35,695 nt of DNA, from positions 95,423 through 131,117 of the forward strand of contig JH152823.1 in NCBI GenBank assembly GCA_000226015.1, written 5' to 3'. The notes under the pieces were generated by a model that made no database searches, was not told the DNA's origin, and saw nothing but the letters and a program-made list of their open reading frames with translations. The stretch is from Mnemiopsis leidyi (taxonomy: Eukaryota > Ctenophora > Tentaculata > Lobata > Bolinopsidae). Within the stretch, counting starts at the first letter, position 1. Each line of letters starts with the position of its first letter. This document shows positions 1 through 9,200 of the stretch, piece by piece. A program made the translations under genes and the position numbers.

Positions 1-121
1 TTTCCCAGGAGGCTCCTGGGGAGCCAACGAGATATTTAAAAAACAAATTTTTTGCAACAAACCGGAGCTCTCTAGCTCATATGCTCGCAAAGTTAGCTCA
101 TAGTCCGGAAGGTTTCCTGGG

Positions 122-232
122 AAAAAGCAATGGGCCTAAAAGTGATCCTTGAGGAACACCAGATAGGACGTGTTTTACCTCAGACCATTGCCCTTCTACA
201 CAAACCCTCATGGTCCTTTCAGTCAAAAAATC
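122..232 (-). mobile_element. LINE reverse transcriptase fragment (third mosaic piece)
   Basis: Read on the minus strand, this short frame gives DFLTERTMRVCVEG followed by SGVPQGSLLGPLLF. That is the segment leading into and including the conserved SGVPQGS.LGPLLF block of non-LTR retrotransposon reverse transcriptases. The upstream fingers/palm and the downstream ADD active site are both absent. It abuts and slightly overlaps the end of a different reverse transcriptase piece (219-653), so the RT core block appears twice in less than 700 bp. I read it as a dead fragment joined by nested insertion or template switching. Beyond about position 120 the similarity stops. Confidence 0.7.
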
Positions 233-653
233 TTTTTTCCAGGCCGTACAGAGCACGTAGGGCTTTGGCTCCCAGTTCAGCATTGGCTGCGGAGAATGTT
301 CCATTTTGGTGAAAAACAATGCCAAGATAGCAGTAGGTCTCTGTGATTTTTATAGGGAGCTTTCCAAGATAGAATTGGCCTAGGGTGTGCTTGGATCTGG
401 GTGGGTGAAATGTGACGACTTTTGTCTTGTTGATATTTATATCAAGGCCCATGAGTTGACAAAATTGGAGTAATATATTTATGTTTTCTTGCAAGGCCGC
501 TAGACTAAGTGCTAAAAGAACAAGGTCGTCAGCCCAAAGTAAATGGGAAATAATAAGGTCAGCAAGTTTCGGGTAGTCACCAGTGGATTTAAGAAGCGAT
601 GAAAGGTTCTGTATGAAAATTTTAAACAGGTCTGGTGAAAGCGGGTAACAGCG
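219..653 (-). mobile_element. LINE reverse transcriptase fragment (second mosaic piece, with ADD motif)
   Basis: This is the C-terminal two thirds of one continuous minus-strand frame. It reads CYPLSPDLFKIFIQNL, then LLWADDLVLLA (ADD near 525-533), then a helix rich in Q, L and N, NKTKVVTF, and ITETYCYLGIVF. These match, in order, the block-4-like PLSP.LF segment, the catalytic (Y/F)ADD block, and the downstream KT..M.F and YLG.. blocks of non-LTR retrotransposon RTs. Catalysis would need a third aspartate upstream, which is missing here. It fuses in frame to a second RT piece (654-930) that already carries its own ADD box, so this is a chimera rather than an intact enzyme. A stop codon ends it after GLEKRFF. 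Confidence 0.75.
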
Positions 654-930
654 AATCTGTTTCAAAACTCTAGTGTCATCGGCGAAAAAACTCGCAGTAG
701 ATGAAGCCACGACTTGCTCGAGATCGTTTATAAACAGGATAAAGAATAGCGGGCCCAAAACGCTTCCTTGAGGTACACCACTTAAAACTTTAGAGTCAGA
801 GTGAACCCCATTAAGCACTACCACCTGTTCTCGATCCGAGAGAAAAGATTCAATCCAGCGAATGAGTTTTTTGTGAAACCCGTATCTTTTAAGCTTGCAG
901 ATAAGGAGTTTCAGGTCTACAGTCTCTTTG
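654..930 (-). mobile_element. LINE reverse transcriptase fragment (first mosaic piece)
   Basis: The minus-strand frame reads ETVDLKLLICKLKRYGFHKK, then WIESFLSDREQVV, SGVPQGSVLGPLFFILFIND and FFADDTRVLKQI. This is the canonical order of palm blocks in CR1/Jockey-like or similar non-LTR RTs, with the ADD catalytic box at about 675-683. The similarity fades right after ADDTRV, where a different RT sequence takes over in the same frame. The frame has no initiator of its own. The adjacent minus-strand sequence upstream (about 940-1205) is a SINE-like element, so the 5' part of the LINE is missing. The clade cannot be assigned without a database search. Confidence 0.75.
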
Positions 931-939
931 CTATTTTGT

Positions 940-1205
940 ATTTTTTATTTTGTTACACCTGTACCCAGACTTTTACAGTTATAGTATAGTGGCTCCCGGA
1001 AGATTCTAGATCTTTTAACGGGGAGACCCTCCTCATTTAACCCTCAATTGCAGTTTCCCCGTCATTCTGCTGAGTCGCCCAAAGAAGATTGCATAGGCAA
1101 ATGCCCTTAGCGCACTCCTCTAGGATTGGTGGATTTGGGAATCGAACCTTGGATCTCCTGCATAGAAAGTCATTTCACCTATCTTAGTTTGAATCACTGA
1201 TTTAG
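940..1205 (-). mobile_element. tRNA-derived SINE-like element
   Basis: On the minus strand, positions 1148-1137 read GGTTCGATTCCC, a perfect match to the internal Pol III B box (tRNA T-arm). It is preceded by a tRNA-like stretch (CTTTCTATGCAGGAGATCC). After about 60 bp of unique-looking body comes a tail at about 1012-945 (TCTAGAATCTTCCGGGAGCC, then TACAGGT) ending in A-rich sequence. The same tail occurs on the plus strand at 34003-34065 with about 80 percent identity by eye, so it belongs to a dispersed family. The A box is only weakly recognisable. The element boundaries are approximate, and no target-site duplication was established. Confidence 0.55.
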
Positions 1206-1700
1206 AGATTACCTTTGTCCTCTCTGTGTTGTTGTTTTGTGCTGGCTCATTCTCAGGTGTACAACTGTTAAAGCAGAAAAACATGAGGACTGACATCTGA
1301 CCCTTTCGATTTTGTTTGATGTTGTCTTGGAGGTGGCCCCAATCAACTACTCTTGGGTGCAAAACTGAATTCTAGTTGGCTTTCACGACGCAAATTTGGA
1401 CATGAATGTGTGTCTAGAAAAATGCCATCATTAGAAAAGGCCAAACAAAATACAGAAAAGGTCCAAAAGCATGTGATCCACAATAAATGGCTGATATACA
1501 CTAAAAATGAATATGCCATAAAGGTTGTTAAAATCCTATAATTACAGAGTAGTAGGGGGAAAAGAATTTTGCCAACCCCAAGACCACATGTTAATTGGGA
1601 AAAATTTTGCGATAATTTTAGGACCTCCCTGACACCTTATATTGGGTTATGCCCATATCTTAAATTTACTAATTGGATTATTTGATAAGATAGGCAGACG
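1206..1700. other. Sequence upstream of the SPP gene
   Basis: There is no coding similarity here. The last 60 bp before the start codon contain an ATTGG (inverse CCAAT) at about 1673. The sequence ATAGGCAG|ACG just ahead of ATGG could be a 3' splice acceptor, for a 5' UTR intron or a trans-spliced leader, but this rests on the AG alone. No TATA box in a convincing position was seen. Confidence 0.3.
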
Positions 1701-4700
1701 ATGGAAGATCCAGTTGCACAAACTGTGGAGGAAGTAGTACCAGAGGTATTTATTATTCCTTGTGTCGGTTTTTACTCTATATTATCAATCATCAATCAAA
1801 TATATTACAGCCATTTTAAGTATTTTTCTGATGTGATTCCTTTACAATATTTTATTGCTGCAGGTTGTCAAGAATGTTACAGGCCGTGCAGCTGCTTCAA
1901 CTGAGGGCCTGACCCTTGCTTACATCAGTCTGTTTCTCATGGCAGTCGTCCCCATTTTCTGGGGTTCTTTCAGATCAATCTCCTACCACCGCAAATCCAA
2001 AGTGAGTTTTCCAGTTTTATTGTGCAGGATCATTGTGACAGTGATGAACCTATGAAAAGTTAGATACATCCAATCAATGTTAAGTGACACTATCTGTATG
2101 TTATATGAAGGATTTGAGACACGTCCCCAAAAATACTGCTCCCTATCAGTTTCCTATAACAAACACAAACACCTGCAATAATCCTCTTTCTCAGGAAAAT
2201 GGAGAAGCGGTAGAGACCATGTCTACGAAGGATGTGTACATGTTCCCAATCCTGGCCAGTAGTATGCTGTTCGGTATCTATCTTGTTGTCAAGGTTAGTG
2301 TGTACTGTGTGTACAATTTCTAACAGGGATAAAGTCGTGCACATTTGTTTTTAAATCAGAAAACTCGACTGGAATGCTAATGTGGAAAATTCCCAACCAC
2401 AAGTTACTTCATACCATAACATAAACTCAGTCCTGGTAACGACGGTTGGCATGTGTACAGATGCCAGACATCACCCTGTAAGAAGCCTACCAGTTCCGTT
2501 CTTAGAACTTGAGAATCCATTCGGTAGCAAGAGTCGGAGCAGGTTTTTAGTAGTTCCCAGCTTATAGAGTATTAGAGCGAGTATTGAGATGGTAATCCCG
2601 GTTGTATTGTAGTGACCCCAGCAGTTTTGTATCACGGTGACGAGTTGTAGGTTTTCTTGCTCTTTGAGTTGTTGTATTGGAAACATTGTCAGGACTGTCT
2701 GTGTGTTGTGCCGTGAGTAAGTAACATGTTTGAACTGTTAAAATTTATATAGTAGTTTTATATGGTTAAGTTATTTATCTGGGAGAGTTAATTGGGGGAT
2801 GAGCTGCTTAAAATCTGGCAATTTGGGAAGTAGGTAGGTGGGATTAGGGTGATAGATGGTAATTCCCATTCTTACTTGTTGTAATAGGTCTTTTTTGTCA
2901 GTTTGCTCGGTTTGTTTTGTGTTTTCCTGTTCAATCAGCTATAATGTTTGTAATTTGTTTAGTATTGTGTGTGGTACAATTTGTTGGTTTGTTTGACGAT
3001 CGGTTTGATGCACACGTTCACTTTATAAGTACTTTTAAAGACGCATTTAATTAGAGCATTTGGAGTTTTGGCGCATTTAGTTGCATAGATTTTAGATGTA
3101 TGCCCAGCTTCTAACATAGAGGAGCCAAGTTTAACCGGCTGTGGTGGGTGTACAACAGTTGTTGATGGTAGAACGAAGTTGGAAGATGTCGTATCCCTCG
3201 GCTGGATTAGTGGATATATTTAATCCCAGGCGGTTTGCATTCGATCCACCGATTCTCTCAGCATGTTGTAAAGTTGTGTCGGTAGGAGATGAAAGAGACA
3301 GGGGTGAACTGAGATTTTTACTTCCACTCTATTTCAGGCTATTTATTGCGAGTGTTCTCTGTTCATCTATGATAAGACGAAATGATGCTAACATTTAAAT
3401 AATTTTCAGTATCTGTCTGCTGATCATTTGAACCTAGTTGTAGCATCCTACTTCTTCATAGTTGGATCGCTAGCTCTAACAGCCATATTGCGGTAAGTAC
3501 ATATTTTGAAGTTTACTTATTCTTGCTATGTATTCGTAATTATCCGCTCCATTTCACTCATAGATGGCACAACTATAGCTTTTATATAGCCGTACAACAG
3601 CATCTAGTCGGCCATCTAGTCTACAGGCCTTTATATGCTGGCTGCGACTAGCTTTTGTAATGTCGTGATCTTTAAACCGTTATTGGTGTTTAATGTATGT
3701 GTACCTGCTTTTAAAGTATTTGAATTAGCAATTAATTAAATATCTAATCTAACAATCGCTCTGCGTTTCAGGCCGGTTGTTGGAATTATACCTGGAGCAT
3801 CTTTATTAGTTGAGACCGAGTTATACCATCTCAAGTTTAACAAAGGATCTAATAGTTAGTACCTGCAAGATGGGATAAAACTCATACAATTAGTTATTTC
3901 CAGAAACTTAACTTTTAGATCCACAGGATTTGAGGTCCCTAAAAATCCGTCTTTCATATTCACTGTTTAAGATAAATTTGATAAATTTTTGTAGTACTAA
4001 CTCGTTATTCTACTATAACTTTCAGTTTATTTGGAGTGTAAATTTGACATGCTTCACGTAGTTTCCATGGTGCTATCAGCTGCTTTCGGAGTGTGGTATC
4101 TGATGAAGAAGGTAGGATTGGTTACTTCGGGGACACAGTTTGTTTCTTAAAGGTATTGCGAAGTAATTTTCGATCCACGTAGGCTAGTCATTTTTTCCTG
4201 GCGCGCAAAGATTTCTGCTTGGTAGTACACTACTTTTCAGCGCAAACGAACGATAATCATGCGCGCGCGGTAGTTTTCAAATCCTTGACATGTTGCACAA
4301 TAGAGTCAATGCGCTGGCAGGGTTCGTCCATTTGATTAAGTGGTATAAGTTATAACGTAGCTACACCGGGCAGCTTTTATGAGAGATATCCCGCTGTACA
4401 TGAAATAAGTCATAGCTATGTACCGCAATATTTATTGCATCTCGTAATGGCGGTTGGAAGGGCTGGAAATCTCACTTACGACGGCAGAAGTTGTCGTAAA
4501 ATTTAAAACTATTAACCAGGCCACGTTTTGTCGAAGAGCTGCCCGATACCTTGACACGTTTTTCGAACGGGTTAATTTACAAGGTAACTCCAATACAGTT
4601 ATTGTTGGGATGACTGATTACACAGTAGCTATCGTCAAAAATGGAACAAGATTCTCTTGAATTGCGATGGGAATCGTAGACCTTGCTAATTACTTTTCAA

Positions 4701-7700
4701 ATTACTATGAATTCGACTATTTAGGCTCAGGCTTTTCTTAAAATCGCCCGGTAAAACTGCAAATTCCAATTGTCACAAAAACGGTGAAATTCTTTCCCAG
4801 TTGTTGAATCGTTTCGAACTACAATTTACGGGAGTGGAAAATTTTCCTATTTGTTTAAAATGAATCACAAGGAAGTAGTCATGACAACGAGTAGACAACT
4901 GCTGTGACATGACGTGGCCAGGACTTAAGTCCCTCACTTGCCTAGTCGTAAGTCGAGCTGACAGACGATTAAACTTGACGTTTCCAATTTGGTCTTAAGA
5001 TACTCCCACAAATTATTTCTTGTCATGTCGCGGAATTTTTTAATGGCACTAAACCTTGGGGCTGAGTAGCGATAAGTACAAAAGAGGGCTTTTACGCGTT
5101 TATTGTTTATTTCCCAGTAGTATATATTTTCTTTCTGCAGAAGTAAAACAACCCCACTATAGTTCTTTAAGATGATCTGCCGCTAATGTTGCGATAAGGT
5201 GTCCATGAAGAGGCTAATGAGCACGGAGCTGATATTCAGTCCATCTAGACGGACCATAATTATCTGGGGCTGCTCCTATGTCTTGGACACATGACCTGTC
5301 TATTGTGTTCGTCTTTCCGTGATATATGTAGACCAACTATCAAGTGTTACAAATTTACCCCTCCTGTGAACGACAATATTTGTTGCAATCTCCAGCACGT
5401 TTTATCATCAATACTACCGTCTAAAAGTCCATGTGAGTGTCTCGTGGGCCCTGTTTTGACAAGGGAATCTCAGTGGTTGCGGAAATAGAGGGCCCTGATT
5501 CAATTGGAAATCATAAAGGAATTCAAACTTGTTAAATCAGCAATCCAATACGTTAATTTTCACAATTTTGATTTTTACAACTTGAAACAACTGATGCTAT
5601 TGTCAAAATAATTTCTTTCATACTGGTCTTGGGAAAAAATCTGACAGCATAATAGTACTGTTAATGAATTCGAATTTCTAATTCAAAACATTCATGATTT
5701 TACTGAGAAGACACATGAATCAATTAAAGTTTTCTTAATCGGTCTAATTAACCTAAATACCTTAATAAAGCAATAATTTCAGCACTGGCTGGCGAACAAC
5801 ATATTTGGCCTAGCATTCTCTGTCAATGGTATCGAGATGATTTCACTCGGCAGGTACTAATTTCCAAAATCTCTCTGACTTTTTAACATTTCTCTACATA
5901 TTTTGAAATTATGTATAATAACACTACATTTTGATTAGATTTTAATGTCGTTATGGCTTTACAACTAAAACAAATTATTTCAGTGTGAAGAACGGCTGTA
6001 TTCTTCTTTCTCTCCTCTTCTTCTACGATATATTCTGGGTAAGTATCATTTAAAAAACCCAACGCTGAGAAAAGAAAAGAAAACTTGTCGCGCTCGTTAG
6101 CTCTGTTCTTTCAAGGAACAGATTTTACTTTTTAGTTTCTTTTCACTCTACTGGTTCTGGCGGATGGATTTTCATCGTTCTACACGTGTGCCTAGATAAC
6201 TTATTCACTTTGTTTCAGGTGTTCGGAACTGAAGTCATGGTTGAGGTTGCCAAAAATCTCGATGCTCCAATCAAAGGTTTCGGGTTTTCGGGATGAAGAT
6301 TGATTTTTACTTCTGCTGCCATCAATTATACATATCATAGAAGTATTATTGTTCACTGTAAGGTGCATTATTTAATTAGGTTAAGGTATTTCAATTAACA
6401 GGATATCTTTTTCAACGATGATTCATTCACAGTCCCCGCAAAATTGGCTACTTTATTATGGCTTTTAAAACCCCAAATTGATCAGGCAATTTTCTAATTC
6501 GCGGTTATTCGTACTTTAAAAACTGACTCGATGTCTCTCTCCCTCAGTTGTCTTTCCCATGGACTTCATCGAGAATGGAATCTTCGGGAGCAACTTCGCC
6601 ATGCTGGGTCTAGGAGACATAGTTCTTCCGGGTGTGTTCATAGCCCTGCTTCTCCGCTACGATGTCAGGTAAGACATAAGATCTTGATGATCCCTCTCCT
6701 GCTGCCCTGATGGTCCAAGCACCCTGGATTACATAAAAAATTGTCACATTTTTTCGGCATAAACGGATTGGAGTGATGATGAGATCATCCTCCAAACCAA
6801 GTATGTATGGTTACCCAAGCTATGTCAATTTTAAAACTTGGTCGATAGTCAATGAGTAGCGTACTCGAGTACTGTCTGAATTGCAATGTGCGAGTAGACT
6901 GCTTATATTGTCATAAATGCTATAGTTGAATTACGGCTAGTTAAGTGCCACAGAGATAAATGCAGAGTTTTTTACTCCTTCCTAAGGTAATCCCCGATAG
7001 ATGTGCCCTAAATTTTCCCGATTGTTCGGAAAATTTAGGGCACGTCTGAAACCGCACGTCTAAACATAACTCACGAATGCTCCACCCAACCCCCTCCCTC
7101 CCTGCAGTAAAGGCGAAGACTCCAAGCTCTACTTCTACTCGGGCTTCATGGCCTACATTCTCGGTCTGGCCATGACTATCGGAGTACTGACGATCTTTAA
7201 CGCGGCCCAGCCTGCTCTCCTCTACTTGGTTCCTACCTGCGTTGGTATCCCCCTTCTTGTCGGCCTTGTCAAGGGTAAGTTCGTACTTTTTGTAAGACTT
7301 AGATATTTTGCATTATACTTAAACTAAAAACTTCTTGTCGGCCTTGTCAAGGGTAAGTTTGTACTTTTTGTAAGACTTAGATAACTTACATTATACTAAA
7401 ACTTAGACAACTTATATTAAATACTAAAACTTTGATAACTTATATTATACCACGATTACTAATGAAACAAAATTTAATGAAACAAAATTTAATATTTACA
7501 CCGCAGTCAATCATATAATATAAAATTCTTCGTCAGTCTCAAACATAACACTGATTGACCAGAGTACCGGTGCGGGACTCTCGTGCTGGTAGCTTATGAT
7601 CGCTCCTAAATACTCTGACCAGTCTGTTTATGTAAAATTACTATTCCAATAACTAATAGCACAACTACCTCACCGTTAAACATATCATGATATATTGAAA

Positions 7701-8677
7701 TATCATTATATTCATTATAAAGCACACAAATGATGTATATTTTAATCTACTCGAATACAGTATGATAAAAACGTCCCATCTGAGTTAAAATACCTACAGT
7801 CCCTGCTACACTTACACAAACTATAAATTCCTATTGTCATACATGTTGTAGCAGATATTTTTACATTATGCAAGATAAAAATGTTTGTATTAGGCCTTAT
7901 CTCTATGGAATATTTCCCCGCTTAAAATGAAGTAATAATTGTCCGGGTTTTCACTAGCCCTCCTCCTCATTTCCGCCACAAGTTCTCTGTGCTTGGCCCG
8001 CTCTTCGGGTGACCTGTCCGGTTGAACATAAACTTTGCTGTGCGTTGCAGATTTTCTCAAGTTCTTCGCTTTCTGTAAAATCCGGTGAACGGTTTCAGTG
8101 TTGCGAAGACAAACTTTGACAGGTCTGTTCGTGTCGTCTGACTGCTCCCCAATCCGTACAGCTTCGAAACTCGGTTTCTCTTCAATGTCATTAAACAGAC
8201 TCGTTATCTTACAGTCAAGATCTTCAGATGCTTCCTCTGATAGACCAAACACAACTACATTTCTCGATCGATCTTCATCAGTAACCGCTTCTTGCACGAC
8301 TTTTTTAAGTGTTTGCTCTGACAAGACTGGTACTGAATCTTTAATTGTCCTTGACAACGCCTGACTGTACGATCGAATTCCGTTGTCAACCGCAGTGTCA
8401 ACAACAGTAGACTAATAATTCGTATTCTTGTTCGTTTTATTTATTCACTCCCAAAGCACGTCTTACCTATAATCGTATAGTAAGTAAGGCCATAAAATTT
8501 CTGCTCATTAACTTCACTTACCTGCACTTAACGGTGGTACCCAGATTGATATTCAAATTGGTCCAATATTTATAATCGTGTCTACAAATTTCATTTTCAG
8601 GAGATTTCGCAACTCTGTTTGCGTACGATGAGGAAACAAAGGAAGAAGCTAAGGTGGACGAAAAGAAAACTGAGTAG
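1701..8677 (+). CDS. HM13: Signal peptide peptidase (SPP), 12 coding exons
   Basis: Intramembrane aspartyl protease of the ER membrane. Members of this GxGD family cleave leftover signal peptides and other type II membrane segments and take part in ER protein turnover. Coding exons: 1701-1745, 1864-2001, 2195-2293, 3410-3492, 3772-3854, 4026-4111, 5783-5853, 5984-6038, 6219-6276, 6548-6668, 7108-7274, 8601-8677. All introns are GT-AG and the phases join to exactly 360 codons plus TAG. The start is the ATG at 1701 (GACGATGG context). Visible landmarks: NVT sequon at residues 19-21 before TM1 (about 31-51); TM2 about 74-94; TM3 about 101-121; TM4 about 157-175; HWLANN..GLAFS with TM5; catalytic YD in TM6 (Y216-D217); catalytic GLGD in TM7 (260-263); PAL motif (315-317) in QPALLYLVP. 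The C terminus is KKTE, a KKxx ER-retrieval signal. Human SPP is 377 residues, so length and topology fit. SPPL paralogues are less likely because the lumenal N-terminal domain is short and a KKxx tail is present. The exon 9 donor (G|GTTTCG) is weak but keeps frame and conserved sequence. Confidence 0.96.
2294..3409 (+). other. SPP intron 3
   Basis: This 1116-bp intron runs from GTTAGT to a TTTTCAG acceptor. It is T/G-rich on the plus strand around 2700-3000. I found no conserved exon, RNA gene or transposon in it. Confidence 0.8.
4112..5782 (+). other. SPP intron 6, the longest intron
   Basis: This 1671-bp intron runs from GTAGGA to an AATTTCAG acceptor. It includes a small CG-rich patch (GGCGCGC at about 4200 and GCGCGCGCGG at about 4262). 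There is also a 7-bp hairpin, TTACGAC/GTCGTAA, at about 4477-4500. The short open frames inside show no family resemblance. Confidence 0.8.
6998..7048 (+). other. Near-perfect hairpin in SPP intron 10
   Basis: GTGCCCTAAATTTTCC (7003-7018) and GGAAAATTTAGGGCAC (7028-7043) are exact reverse complements, 16 bp, separated by the 9-nt loop CGATTGTTC. The pairing extends outward by about five more positions (6998-7002 with 7044-7048) if G-U wobbles are allowed, giving roughly 21 paired positions in a 51-nt hairpin. It lies about 60 nt before the exon 11 acceptor, in the sense orientation of the host gene. It could be a pre-miRNA-like or other regulatory stem, or just a small palindromic insertion. 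It is shorter than most animal pre-miRNAs. Confidence 0.6.
7253..7408 (+). repeat. 78-bp tandem duplication spanning the exon 11 splice donor
   Basis: The sequence CTTCTTGTCGGCCTTGTCAA plus GGGTAAGT..GTACTTTTTGTAAGAC occurs at 7253 and again at 7331, a 78-bp period. It includes the last 22 coding bases of exon 11 and the 5' splice site. The duplicated donor at 7352-7353 is intact (GGGTAAGTTT). Using the first donor preserves the conserved frame into exon 12. Extending to the second donor reads into an in-frame TAA about 18 codons after the normal junction. The match decays after about 7400 into looser ATAACTTATATTA-type repeats. Confidence 0.85.
7890..8411 (-). mobile_element. LINE ORF1-like protein fragment, antisense in SPP intron 11
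   Basis: A minus-strand open frame of about 173 codons encodes a charged protein. In order it shows RNVVVFGLSEE, AVRIG, RPVKVCLRNTETVHRILQKA, KVYVQPDRSPEERAKHRELV, and a terminal YYFILSGEIFHRDK. This order (RRM-like RNA-binding segment, then a basic C-terminal domain with PDRS.EER.KHREL) is characteristic of ORF1 proteins from L1-like and related non-LTR retrotransposons of invertebrates. It functions in such elements as an RNA chaperone for the LINE transcript. The coiled-coil N terminus is missing: an in-frame stop lies just upstream of 8411 and there is no ATG. No endonuclease or RT follows downstream on the same strand. It is a truncated insertion inside the intron, opposite to host transcription. 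Confidence 0.8.
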
Positions 8678-8700
8678 AATTTTCGGGGAATTGTCAGCAT

Positions 8701-8727
8701 TACACCCCGTTTAACAGCCGGGGTGTA
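8701..8727 (+). other. Stem-loop shortly after the SPP stop codon
   Basis: TACACCCCG (8701-8709) pairs perfectly with CGGGGTGTA (8719-8727) around a 9-nt loop, TTTAACAGC. It starts 23 nt after the stop codon, in the likely 3' UTR. The stem is GC-rich against an AT-rich background, so it should be stable in RNA. Function is unknown. Confidence 0.6.
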
Positions 8728-9175
8728 GTTCTCATTTCGCTAGATTTGAAATTTACTCATAACATGAGCAGTTGTTATTGATTAAAGTAGTATTGTTGAT
8801 AAATTCACCCGAATGTATTTATCTCTAGGGACTCCCAAAGAAATTCCCAAGTTAATCTTCATCTCACTTTTGCCAATTAATTTGCACTGCAGAGATTTTA
8901 CATTTTAACATGAGAATAACACAGTTCTTTTGTACAGCCGCGAATAGTATATTGGGTTAAATTATTTGATATAAGTGCTCTGAATTTCAGTTTAACATGA
9001 TACGGAATTGTCCAGTAATTTTTTTATTTCTGTGATTATTCCGTTTGCGATGATACATTACGATAAAGTTTGAGGGCTCCTTGTTTTTCTCCGTTGATAA
9101 AAATAATATTTTAGTAGGTTTCCGTTACATTCTTATGATATCATGATATAAATTGTAGATGGGTGAATTCCAAAT

Positions 9176-9181
9176 AATAAA
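9176..9181 (+). promoter_or_regulatory. Candidate poly(A) signal of SPP
   Basis: A canonical AATAAA lies 499 nt after the stop, followed by ATATAAAAGTTCATAAAG. The alternative ATTAAA at 8781-8786 is closer to the stop. Transcript data would decide between them. Confidence 0.4.
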
Positions 9182-9200
9182 TATAAAAGTTCATAAAGTT

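Larger units (their letters stand above)
8678..9200 (+). other. Probable 3' UTR of SPP
   Basis: This is AT-rich sequence after the TAG stop with no further coding signal. It contains a 9-bp hairpin at 8701-8727 and two candidate polyadenylation hexamers, ATTAAA at 8781-8786 and AATAAA at 9176-9181. The extent is inferred from these signals only. Confidence 0.5.

Noticed and set aside
1855-2323. Short open frames that overlap SPP exons 2 and 3 with extra residues on either side
   Set aside because: They run into intron sequence. The spliced exons explain the conserved part and the rest is intron read-through.
4454-4660. 68-codon plus-strand frame inside SPP intron 6
   Set aside because: No family resemblance, no splice sites that join it to the neighbouring exons in phase, and the SPP reading passes cleanly without it.
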